Assembly: GCA_903938955.1 (NCBI GenBank)
Contig: CAJAFJ010000759.1
Span: forward strand, 1-10,018
From: an uncultured beta proteobacterium
GTDB taxonomy: Bacteria > Pseudomonadota > Gammaproteobacteria > Burkholderiales > Burkholderiaceae
Reading direction: 5' to 3'
DNA length: 10,018 nt
Shown: piece after piece, positions 1-6,705 of the stretch
Position numbering within the stretch: position 1 is the stretch's first letter
Layout of the letters: each line of letters starts with the position of its first letter
Program-made: the position numbers and the translations under genes
Notes under the pieces: model-generated
The model's database searches: none
What the model was told of the DNA's origin: nothing
Seen by the model: the letters and a program-made list of their open reading frames with translations, nothing else

Positions 1-1
1 C

Positions 2-2536
2 ATGATCGTGTTTGTTGTGGCTAGCATCATTCTGGCGCCCAAGCCAGAGATGCCTGGCGCGTTGCTCAACCGCACGCAAAGCAGCCCCAACAATGCACTG
101 GGCTCGCGTGAAAACAAGGTGCGCCTGCTGGAGCGGGTGGAAGACATTTACGGCACTGTCAAAAGCATCCCCAGCCTGATGATGCCCACGTACAACAAGT
201 ACATTGGCCATTCCAAATTTGAGTACGGCTATTACTGCATCAGCCGTGGCTACTGCGATGTATCCGATCTGAAAGACGGCGACACGCTGATCAGTGAAAT
301 CAGCGGCGCATCGGCCAGCATCTACCACCCGTTCACGTCGCCCAACAGCGGCGTGCCCGTGCTGCAAGTGGGGGACGCCATCATTGACGACGTCATCACG
401 GCGGCGCGCTCCATCGAGGTTGACGGCATCACGCTGAAGGCGCTGAATCAGGTGCAACTGCCGACCAGTGGTGCTTACTCATTTGCCGCTGGCGGGGTCA
501 TCACGCAGGCCTCAAAAAACCCAAACTTCAACAGCATAGCGGGCACTGGCGATGAATTCACCGTCACCATGTCCAACTACGCGCCATCGTCAACTGGTGG
601 CGTAACTGTAGTTGGCGCAACAAGGACTTACGCAGACACCGACGGTCATTCTTTTGTTGACGTAAGAGTGGGGGACACGGTGATATTTTCCGGGTTTACC
701 ACTGCAGCAAATAATGGGTCGTTTTTGGTGACTGCATCAATCGCCGGCTCATATTCGGGATTTGGTGAATCAGCGGCTTACTCGCCTGGGGTCATCACAG
801 TGGCGACAGGCTCACAAGTTGACGAAGTTGCAACCAGCGCTACGACCACAATTTCACCGTACAACTACAGCGGGACGTATGAGTTAACGGCTGTGGACGA
901 CGGAACAGTGACGACATCCGGCGCATGGACGCGACCAATTAGCGGCTTGACGTGCACTGTGCAACTCATCGGCGATCCTGAGTACACCGACTGGATCACG
1001 CTGCCCGACGCCGACCGCACGCAAGTCTGGTGCAACGTGACCGCCCCCAACGGAATGTACAAAGACAGCGGCGGTAAAAGCGTCGCCACTGTGGCGTTTG
1101 CCATCGAGATCGAAAAGCTTGATGCCGTCACGCTGTTGCCACTGGGCACGCCCGTGGTGGAGACCGTGACCGGCTCACTCAGCGGATCAGTCACAGACGA
1201 GCGCGCCGACACCATCGAACACGCCACCGCATGGGCCGGGCCTGCACGGGTGCGCATGCGGCGCACCACCAATTACGATTACGGCTGGTCTGGCACCGTG
1301 ATGGACGAAATCAAGTGGGCCGACCTCTACAGCATCACGCCCGTGACAACGCCGCACTTTGGCAACAAAACCACAGCGCACACCATCACGCAAGCCACCG
1401 CCCGCGCCACCGCCGTCAAGGCGCGCCAACTCAATTGCATTGCCAGCCGGTTGCTGCCTGTTTACAACGGGTCAACCTTCAGTGCCGCGCTCGACGCCAC
1501 CGGCCTCAAAACCAGCGGCACCTTGTACGCGACCAGCAAACTGGTGGACATCATCGCCGCCGTGTCTGTTGATCCCAAGATCGGCGCCCGCACGCTGGCA
1601 GACGACATTGACATGGCGCAGATTTGGAGCGTGCAGCAACAGCTTGACGCCTGGAGCGCATCATGCGGCCAGTTCAATTACACGTTCGACAGTGACAACA
1701 CCAGCTTTGAGGAGACCCTGATCCTGATCGCCAATGCAGGCTTCTGCATCGCGTACCGGCAAAACGGCAAGATTAGGCTGGCATTTGACAAGGCGCAAAC
1801 GGCCTCAACCGCGCTGTTCACGCACCGCAACAAAAAGCCCAAGAGCGAGACCATCACGCGCAGCTTTGCCAGTGACAGCGACTACGACGGCGTGCAGTTC
1901 ATCTACGTCGATCCAGACTCTGACACTAGCGAGACGATCAGCCTGCCGCTTGACGCCAGCGCCACCAAGTACAAAAAGTTTGAAATTGCAGGCATCCGCA
2001 GCTTTGACCAAGCATGGTATCGGGCCAGCCGCGAATACGCCAAGCTGCGCGGCCAACGCATCACACTGGAGACGACAACAACCCTGGACGCCCGCTCGCT
2101 GCTGCCAAACGCACGTATCGACGTGGTGGATAACACCCGCTTTAAATCGTATGACGGCGAGGTGATCGGGCAAAGCGGCTTTGAACTCACACTGAGCCAA
2201 GAAGTCGCCTTTGTTCCTGCCACCGACCACAGCATCGTTTTGATGCAGCGCGACGGCTCACTGCAAAGCATCGCTGTAACGGCGGGTAGTGCGTCAAACA
2301 AGATCGTGCTGGCTGCATTGCCTGCCGAGGCCATTGTGACCAGCTACGGCGCCGACGGCATCCGCACCATCTACAGCTTTGCCGCCGACAGCGCCCGCGC
2401 GGCGCAAGCCTACCTGGTGCAAGAGATCGACATTGCCGACGGCCAATACGTCACCCTGCGCGCCATCAATTACAGCGCCGACTACTACGCCGCCGACTTT
2501 GCAGCCGTGCCCGCACGGGACACCATCATTAGTTAA
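2..2536 (+). CDS. Phage tail-tip / host-specificity protein J-like, 5' end probably outside window
   Basis: Baseplate hub or tail-tip protein of the lambda gpJ type, which closes the distal tail and helps select the receptor. The N-terminal stretch (residues 27-60, SPNNALGSRENKVRLLERV and following) and the segment around 76-108 (YYCISRGY, then DGDTLISEISGAS) match what I know of J-like proteins. So does the hub motif near 472-488 (VKARQLNCIASRLLPVY). The C-terminus ends in the usual pattern (residues about 820-833, VTLRAINYSADYYA). The frame opens at an ATG one base inside the window, and the first residues are hydrophobic. Related proteins have about 100 or more residues before this point, so I read the ATG as internal and the gene as 5'-partial. 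No fibronectin-like C-terminal extension is present, and host contact may be shared with the next gene. Residues about 193-300 are encoded by lower-GC DNA and look like an inserted beta-rich domain. The exact subfamily is uncertain. Confidence 0.8.
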   Translation: MIVFVVASIILAPKPEMPGALLNRTQSSPNNALGSRENKVRLLERVEDIYGTVKSIPSLMMPTYNKYIGHSKFEYGYYCISRGYCDVSDLKDGDTLISEISGASASIYHPFTSPNSGVPVLQVGDAIIDDVITAARSIEVDGITLKALNQVQLPTSGAYSFAAGGVITQASKNPNFNSIAGTGDEFTVTMSNYAPSSTGGVTVVGATRTYADTDGHSFVDVRVGDTVIFSGFTTAANNGSFLVTASIAGSYSGFGESAAYSPGVITVATGSQVDEVATSATTTISPYNYSGTYELTAVDDGTVTTSGAWTRPISGLTCTVQLIGDPEYTDWITLPDADRTQVWCNVTAPNGMYKDSGGKSVATVAFAIEIEKLDAVTLLPLGTPVVETVTGSLSGSVTDERADTIEHATAWAGPARVRMRRTTNYDYGWSGTVMDEIKWADLYSITPVTTPHFGNKTTAHTITQATARATAVKARQLNCIASRLLPVYNGSTFSAALDATGLKTSGTLYATSKLVDIIAAVSVDPKIGARTLADDIDMAQIWSVQQQLDAWSASCGQFNYTFDSDNTSFEETLILIANAGFCIAYRQNGKIRLAFDKAQTASTALFTHRNKKPKSETITRSFASDSDYDGVQFIYVDPDSDTSETISLPLDASATKYKKFEIAGIRSFDQAWYRASREYAKLRGQRITLETTTTLDARSLLPNARIDVVDNTRFKSYDGEVIGQSGFELTLSQEVAFVPATDHSIVLMQRDGSLQSIAVTAGSASNKIVLAALPAEAIVTSYGADGIRTIYSFAADSARAAQAYLVQEIDIADGQYVTLRAINYSADYYAADFAAVPARDTIIS

Positions 2537-2557
2537 CTGACCCATCAATAAATCAGC

Positions 2558-2580
2558 AAGCACCTACGGGTGCTTTTTTT
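2558..2580 (+). terminator. Rho-independent terminator between tail tip and tailspike
   Basis: A 7-bp stem (AAGCACC at 2558-2564 with GGTGCTT at 2569-2575) closes a TACG tetraloop and runs into seven Ts (2574-2580). It begins 21 bases after the tail-tip stop codon. The next ribosome binding site starts only about 10 bases further on, so it separates the tailspike from the upstream late transcript. Confidence 0.85.
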
Positions 2581-2601
2581 ACGTTTAAAAAAGGAAAAAC
2601 C

Positions 2602-4440
2602 ATGACCGCCATTTCAATCGCTGACCTCGAAAACGCCAAGCTAGACGTTGACCACATCGCCACCGTCTCTACCTCTTTGGAGCTGACCGCCACCGACCGG
2701 CTGGGCCACACGAAAAGCACCCTATCAGCCGCTATTGACAGCATCAAGTCCTTCAACAATCGTGGCGCTTGGACGGCTGTGACGGTGTACGCTGGCAAAG
2801 ACTTGGTGAGCAATGCGGGCACCTGGTATGTCTGCGTGGTAGCGCATACGTCCAGCGCTGCGTTTGCGACGGATACGGCGAGCAAATGGCGGGTGTATCA
2901 GGGGATCACTCTGGCAGACCTGTCGCCAGCCGGAGCATCGGCGATGATCGGCCACTCGACAGGAAATACGGTTAAGACCGAACTGGACATCCTGCACCGT
3001 GGTGACGATCCATTCAATGCAAACGGATTTTCATCGGTAGCGACTAACCAGTGCTCGTTCGTGTTGCTGGGTGACAGTATCAGTGAAGGTGTGGGTGCTA
3101 CGAACTACACGCTCGGGTGCTCTTGGCTTGCTGCCCGTTCCTTGCTCAATGCTGGCGATCTTGGCTGGCCTAATGACCGTACGTACGGATATCACTCCAT
3201 CGTAAACATGGGGAACGCGCTGACATCGGGGCTTCTGTCTTCCACCGGATCCATCGTTGCGACCGGGGTGGTGGGGTCGCGTGTCAGTCTGGCAGCGGGG
3301 CAGGTACTGACCCTCACAGGCGTATCAGTGGATTTTGCAGATCTCGTGTACGACGCCAGTGCTTCCACCGGATCGGTGCAAGTCAATCTGAATGGCGTCT
3401 TGGTAGCGACAAAGACAATATCCGGTACGGGATTGCAGAATACCTTCCCAACGCAGGTAAGCGGGCTCTCCGGCCAGAACGTGCTGACAGCAGAGTCCGA
3501 CGTCATTACATTCACGTCCGTCAGTGGCACTGTCGTCATCACAGAAGTACTGGCATGGCGAAATTCATACATATCCCCCGCAGTGCATGTCATAGCGAAA
3601 TCAGGGACCGCGTATCAGGATTACACCTCAGCCGGTCAGATGGATGAAATCTCATACTACCTGAACCTCTACCGGTCTTCAGACGCAAACTATCTCCTCC
3701 TGAATCTGGGTACAAATAATATCTACAACGCAACCAAGTCGTTGACTCCATCTGCGATGGTCGCCCAGATATCCACCCTTATCTCAGGCATCAATTCACG
3801 GTGTGCGAGCGTTCGGTGCGCGATAGCTGTCCCACCCCGTGCGTACGAAACTACGTGGCCCGTCATTGCTGGAGGTTATACATACTTCGATTATGTAGAC
3901 GCTATCGTTGCCTTCGCTAAAGCAAATGGTCACGCGCTGGTGCGGCACGATAAGTCCATCTTGGGACAAGGCTTGAACGCTTTCTATGCAGACGGCGTCC
4001 ACCCGAACAATACTGGCCACCAAATCGCAGCGCGCAATATCTGTGACTTGCTAGAAGTACCTGTCAACGGAAACGTGAAGGGCTCTTATGGATACATTTC
4101 AGTTCCCGCAGAGTTTATCGGGCAGCTATCAGGTTCACAAGCCAATATCACGATGAACAGTACGTGGGGTCCTGCCAGCGGGAATTCTGCCTACGCCGCG
4201 AAGGCTCGTAAAGTTGGAAAGATGGTGTACTTGTCCGGGCTTATCCAGGCGAACGGTTCTGTGGCTGCGCTTATCGGCACGCTGCCATCTGGGTACTTCA
4301 GCCCGACGAAGGGGGTCTACACCCTAATCCGCGATAGCACTGCTAACCGCACGCTGTTCATTGACACGTCTGGCGCTATGACGATTGATGCTGTAGCGGG
4401 AACATGGCTCAGTCTTGAAAACGTCGCAATTTCCCTCTAA
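2602..4440 (+). CDS. Tailspike / tail fibre with SGNH (GDSL-type) esterase domain
   Basis: A 612-residue receptor-binding protein, probably an enzyme that deacylates a host surface polysaccharide. Start ATG has AAGGA at 2591-2595. Residues 1-50 look like a tail-attachment segment. Residues about 53-100 (W56, VY, G, Y76, C78, H82, W96) resemble the small CBM5/12-like modules common in phage tail proteins. Residues about 150-487 form an SGNH hydrolase: block I LLGDSISEG with catalytic Ser-159, block III LNLGTNN with Gly-370 and Asn-372, block V DGVHPNN with Asp-464 and His-467. A long beta-rich insertion (about 205-325) separates blocks I and III. Residues 490-612 form a C-terminal beta-sandwich-like domain (motif KVGKMVYLSG, then GTLPSGY), probably for trimerisation or receptor binding. 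The central part is near 45-50% GC, below its neighbours, which suggests domain exchange. Substrate is not predictable; a sialate- or O-antigen-type O-acetylesterase is one possibility. Confidence 0.85.
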   Translation: MTAISIADLENAKLDVDHIATVSTSLELTATDRLGHTKSTLSAAIDSIKSFNNRGAWTAVTVYAGKDLVSNAGTWYVCVVAHTSSAAFATDTASKWRVYQGITLADLSPAGASAMIGHSTGNTVKTELDILHRGDDPFNANGFSSVATNQCSFVLLGDSISEGVGATNYTLGCSWLAARSLLNAGDLGWPNDRTYGYHSIVNMGNALTSGLLSSTGSIVATGVVGSRVSLAAGQVLTLTGVSVDFADLVYDASASTGSVQVNLNGVLVATKTISGTGLQNTFPTQVSGLSGQNVLTAESDVITFTSVSGTVVITEVLAWRNSYISPAVHVIAKSGTAYQDYTSAGQMDEISYYLNLYRSSDANYLLLNLGTNNIYNATKSLTPSAMVAQISTLISGINSRCASVRCAIAVPPRAYETTWPVIAGGYTYFDYVDAIVAFAKANGHALVRHDKSILGQGLNAFYADGVHPNNTGHQIAARNICDLLEVPVNGNVKGSYGYISVPAEFIGQLSGSQANITMNSTWGPASGNSAYAAKARKVGKMVYLSGLIQANGSVAALIGTLPSGYFSPTKGVYTLIRDSTANRTLFIDTSGAMTIDAVAGTWLSLENVAISL

Positions 4441-4476
4441 CCCTGCTAGCTTAGGCAGAAAAGGAAGACCTACTTC

Positions 4477-4866
4477 ATGCCAGAACCAACTTCTGCTGCC
4501 GTGGCCACGTTGGCAGCGGCGGGCGTTTCTATCCCCATGATCACCGCTTTTGGCGTGCCGCTGGGGCTGCGGGCTGACCTACTGATTGCTGGCTTTGCCG
4601 GTTCCATTGTGGCCATTACCTTGCTTAACAGTGTGCCGGGCAACAGCGACACCTGGCGTGAGCTGGTGCGCACTACGTTGCGCCGCATGCTGGTGGCCGT
4701 GGCGTCCAGCCTGACTGCTGGCTATCTCACCCCCATGGCCATGCTGCTGGCCAGTCTGCCAGATCCACTGGTGCTGGGCGGTGCATTTGCTGTGGGTGGC
4801 GGGGCGCAGCAGGTCTTGATGTTTGCCATCCGCCGGGTGAATGGCAGCCAGGGAGGTGTCGCATGA
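4477..4866 (+). CDS. Putative phage holin (multi-spanning membrane protein)
   Basis: A 129-residue hydrophobic protein with three or four likely membrane segments (about residues 8-30, 35-52, 69-91 and 97-117) and a short basic linker (residues 61-70, including RTTLRR). It has a strong ribosome binding site, AAGGAAG at 4461-4467. Holins form timed lesions in the inner membrane that release the endolysin. The evidence is size, topology and place: it opens the lysis cassette just upstream of an endolysin that has no signal peptide. Its stop overlaps the next start (ATGA), so the two are translationally coupled. I do not recognise a named holin family. A small membrane protein of other function cannot be excluded. 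Confidence 0.65.
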   Translation: MPEPTSAAVATLAAAGVSIPMITAFGVPLGLRADLLIAGFAGSIVAITLLNSVPGNSDTWRELVRTTLRRMLVAVASSLTAGYLTPMAMLLASLPDPLVLGGAFAVGGGAQQVLMFAIRRVNGSQGGVA

Positions 4867-5183
4867 ACTCAGCCCTTGATTGGCTGCATTTGCTGGCGGG
4901 TCTGGTCGTGCTGGCCGAGTCGCTCAACAAGCTTGAGCGCACCAACCCGTGCGCGCGTGACCTCACGCCACATCAGCGTCTGGTCGATAGCCTCAAGGCA
5001 ATCGCCTGGGCGCTACTGGCCTTGGGCGCCGCTGGGGCCGTGGCTGCGCCGCTGCTTCTGAGTCTGGGCGTGTACAGCGGACACCATCCGCTGCTGCGCC
5101 TGGAGCAACCCACAGTGGCCGAGGTGTCGGTGCTGCTGGGCTTTGCCGTGCTGATTGTGCGAACGCGGGTGAAAGAGGGCTGA
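4863..5183 (+). CDS. Small membrane protein, candidate second holin or antiholin
   Basis: A 106-residue protein with hydrophobic segments at about 8-18, 44-70 and 87-99, separated by a charged loop (residues 22-45) and a polar stretch (72-84). The start codon lies in an ATGA overlap with the preceding holin candidate and has GGGAGG at 4851-4856. Proteins of this kind follow the holin gene in related Burkholderiales prophages, from memory, usually as hypothetical proteins. Pairing of two small membrane proteins in a lysis cassette suggests a holin/antiholin pair. That role is inferred from position only. Confidence 0.5.
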   Translation: MNSALDWLHLLAGLVVLAESLNKLERTNPCARDLTPHQRLVDSLKAIAWALLALGAAGAVAAPLLLSLGVYSGHHPLLRLEQPTVAEVSVLLGFAVLIVRTRVKEG

Positions 5184-5208
5184 CGACCGCTTCGCTTTTA
5201 TGACCACC

Positions 5209-5233
5209 AACCCGCCACCGAGCGGGTTTTTTT
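5209..5233 (+). terminator. Rho-independent terminator inside the lysis cassette
   Basis: A 7-bp GC-rich stem (AACCCGC at 5209-5215 with GCGGGTT at 5222-5228) has a 6-base loop and runs into seven Ts (5227-5233). It lies between the second small membrane protein and the endolysin. The endolysin ribosome binding site begins only about 7 bases after the T run. Confidence 0.85.
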
Positions 5234-5239
5234 ATGTCT

Positions 5240-5244
5240 GGAGA
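5240..5244 (+). promoter_or_regulatory. Ribosome binding site deciding the endolysin start
   Basis: GGAGA lies 6 bases before the ATG at 5251. An in-frame ATG at 5200 would place the first codons inside the terminator hairpin and has no comparable site, so 5251 is preferred. Confidence 0.75.
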
Positions 5245-5250
5245 CAATGT

Positions 5251-5778
5251 ATGACACCCCAAGACCTTGCCCGCGCCACGGGCGCCCGGATTGACCGGGC
5301 AATTGAATTCCTGCCGCACATTGAGTCGGCAATGGATGAGTTTGCAATCAATACGCCAAAGCGCCAGGCTGCATTTTTGGCGCAGATCGGCCACGAGTCC
5401 GGCGGCCTGCACTGGTGCACCGAGATTTGGGGCCCCACGATCGCGCAGACGCACTACGAGGGACGTGCGGATCTGGGCAATGTGGAGGAGGGCGACGGCT
5501 ACCGTTTCAAAGGCCGGGGCCTGATTCAGACCACGGGCCGCGCCAACTACCAAGCCACTGGCGACGCGCTGGGCGTGGACTTGATCGCGGAACCTATGCG
5601 TCTGGCTGAGCCTGAGTTGGCGGCCCGGTCAGCCGCATGGTTCTGGCAAGCGCACGGGCTCAACGAGCTGGCCGACGTGGATGATTTTATGCGTATCACG
5701 CGCCGGATCAATGGCGGCACCAATGGCATGGATGACCGGCTGGCGTTGTACGCGGTGGCAAAAGAGGTTCTGGCGTGA
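5251..5778 (+). CDS. Endolysin, GH19 chitinase-like lysozyme
   Basis: A 175-residue single-domain peptidoglycan hydrolase that should cleave the glycan backbone (muramidase-like, glycoside hydrolase family 19 fold). Visible marks are the catalytic segment FLAQIGHESGG with probable general acid Glu-49 and a second candidate Glu-58, the central motif GDGYRFKGRGLIQTTGRANY (residues about 77-96), and the C-terminal INGGTNG-DDR segment. No signal peptide or wall-binding domain is present, so export depends on the upstream holin(s). Start ATG 5251 is chosen for its ribosome binding site. The stop overlaps the next gene's GTG start (GTGA). Length is normal for a phage GH19 endolysin. Confidence 0.9.
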   Translation: MTPQDLARATGARIDRAIEFLPHIESAMDEFAINTPKRQAAFLAQIGHESGGLHWCTEIWGPTIAQTHYEGRADLGNVEEGDGYRFKGRGLIQTTGRANYQATGDALGVDLIAEPMRLAEPELAARSAAWFWQAHGLNELADVDDFMRITRRINGGTNGMDDRLALYAVAKEVLA

Positions 5779-6119
5779 GCGCGCTTTCACCAATCCTGCG
5801 CGACACGGACGACAACGGCTTGGTGTTCTGGTGTCCTGGTTGTGATGGCGCTCACCGTATTCAGCATGGCGCCGGACCTGGTGCCCGTTGGTCGTGGAAT
5901 GGAAATGTCAACAAGCCAACTTTCACACCATCGATTCTGGTTCAGTTTGACCACTGGGTTCCGCCTGCATCGCAGGAAAACCCGAAGCCTGGACCACAAA
6001 CGCTGGTGAAAGATGTTTGCCATTCTTTTGTGACTGACGGTCGCATTCAGTTTCTTGGCGACTGCACGCACAAACTGGCAGGCCAGACGGTAGACATTCC
6101 AGACTGGGAGGCCGCATGA
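5775..6119 (+). CDS. Small Cys/His-rich protein, DUF6527-like, function unknown
   Basis: A 114-residue protein that starts at a GTG overlapping the endolysin stop; AGAGG at 5763-5767 can serve as ribosome binding site. It shows a CPGC pair (Cys-20, Cys-23) followed by His-27, an aromatic WSWNGN segment (residues 39-44), PTFTPSIL (48-55), CHSFV (82-86) and DCTHKLAGQTV (96-106). This pattern fits the DUF6527 family as I know it. The conserved Cys and His residues suggest a bound metal, probably zinc. The family has no established function; its place between endolysin and spanin suggests a late or lysis-related role, but it may only be carried there. Confidence 0.7.
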   Translation: MSALSPILRDTDDNGLVFWCPGCDGAHRIQHGAGPGARWSWNGNVNKPTFTPSILVQFDHWVPPASQENPKPGPQTLVKDVCHSFVTDGRIQFLGDCTHKLAGQTVDIPDWEAA

Positions 6120-6595
6120 GCTGGGCCGCCAAACTGGCCATCCTGCTGATTGCATTTTCCATCGGTGGGGCAGGGGGCATTAAGTGGCAACTGGGTGTAC
6201 AGGCGCGTGCTACGTTGGCCGCGGCTGACATTGCCAAGTCTGACGCCAAACAACAACAGCACCTGGGCGATCAGGCTGCAACAAACCATGCCGCCGCACT
6301 GGTGGCCATCAATCAAAAATTGGGAGATCAACGTGCCTATATTGCAAAACTTTCTGGGCGTGACTGCCTTGGCGCTGGGACTGTCGGCCTGCTCAACGGC
6401 GCCGGTGGTGAGCCAGTGCCAGCCGCTGCCAGCGACCCTGCGCGTGCGGCCACAGCCGCTGCCACCGGTGCAGGCCTCCGGTTTGCGACTGAGCACGATG
6501 TCGCCGCTGCCATCGCCATCTGCCGCGCCGGGTATGCCGGATTGAGTTCGCAGCTTAATCAGATTTTGGATATTGAGGAGGCGCGGCATCCTTAA
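6116..6595 (+). CDS. Rz-like inner-membrane spanin subunit (i-spanin)
   Basis: A 159-residue protein with one N-terminal membrane anchor (residues about 5-24) and a polar, Ala/Gln-rich periplasmic part that could form helices. Spanins join the inner and outer membranes across the cell wall and complete lysis of Gram-negative hosts. The start lies in an ATGA overlap with the preceding gene, with GGGAGG at 6106-6111. The call rests on size, topology, position after the endolysin, and especially the lipoprotein gene embedded in another frame, the classic Rz/Rz1 arrangement. An Ala/Gly-rich middle (about 94-118) is the part that overlaps the proline-rich Rz1 frame. Sequence similarity to named Rz families is not obvious to me. 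Confidence 0.75.
   Translation: MSWAAKLAILLIAFSIGGAGGIKWQLGVQARATLAAADIAKSDAKQQQHLGDQAATNHAAALVAINQKLGDQRAYIAKLSGRDCLGAGTVGLLNGAGGEPVPAAASDPARAATAAATGAGLRFATEHDVAAAIAICRAGYAGLSSQLNQILDIEEARHP
6322..6326 (+). promoter_or_regulatory. Ribosome binding site for the embedded Rz1 gene
   Basis: GGGAG lies inside the Rz coding sequence, 6 bases before a GTG at 6333-6335 that opens the lipoprotein frame. It supports internal initiation there rather than at the far upstream in-frame ATG at 6150. Confidence 0.6.
6333..6545 (+). CDS. Rz1-like outer-membrane lipoprotein spanin (o-spanin), embedded in Rz
   Basis: A 70-residue frame beginning at GTG and lying wholly inside the Rz gene in the +1 frame relative to it. 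Residues 4-19 are a lipoprotein signal peptide (LQNFLGVTALALGLSA) ending in lipobox LSAC, so Cys-20 would be the lipidated first residue of the mature protein. The remainder is short and rich in proline (12 prolines after Cys-20), typical of Rz1. The mature lipoprotein should sit in the outer membrane and pair with Rz across the periplasm. GTG was chosen over the upstream ATG at 6150 because it has a good ribosome binding site and places the signal peptide at the N-terminus. Confidence 0.8.
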   Translation: MPILQNFLGVTALALGLSACSTAPVVSQCQPLPATLRVRPQPLPPVQASGLRLSTMSPLPSPSAAPGMPD

Positions 6596-6655
6596 ACGAG
6601 AGTCTCATATCGACTTTCGTTAAACGGGTATTTCCACCCTGAATGTTTCGTTTAC

Positions 6656-6700
6656 AAAAAAGCCCACCGGGCCGCATTGCGCGGTTCGGTGGGCTTTTTT
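6656..6700. terminator. Bidirectional terminator between spanin and integrase genes
   Basis: An inverted repeat pairs six As plus GCCCACCG (6656-6669) with CGGTGGGC plus six Ts (6687-6700). The interior adds two possible G-U pairs and a CCGC/GCGG stem (6672-6675 with 6681-6684), giving one long hairpin. The A run on one side and T run on the other let it stop transcription from both convergent genes. The 60 bases between the spanin stop and this hairpin hold no gene; a 6-bp inverted repeat TAAACG/CGTTTA (6621-6626, 6649-6654) is the only structure seen there. Confidence 0.9.
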
Positions 6701-6705
6701 GCGTT

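Noticed and set aside
2602..4440. Tailspike as the target of a diversity-generating retroelement
   Set aside because: No reverse transcriptase gene and no template repeat matching the 3' end of the gene were seen in the window.
5200..5250. Upstream ATG extending the endolysin by 17 residues
   Set aside because: The extension would be translated from the terminator hairpin and its T run, and the only good ribosome binding site serves the ATG at 5251.
6150..6332. Upstream ATG for the frame that encodes Rz1
   Set aside because: It would bury the lipoprotein signal peptide about 61 residues into the protein. The GTG at 6333 has a ribosome binding site and gives a normal Rz1 length.
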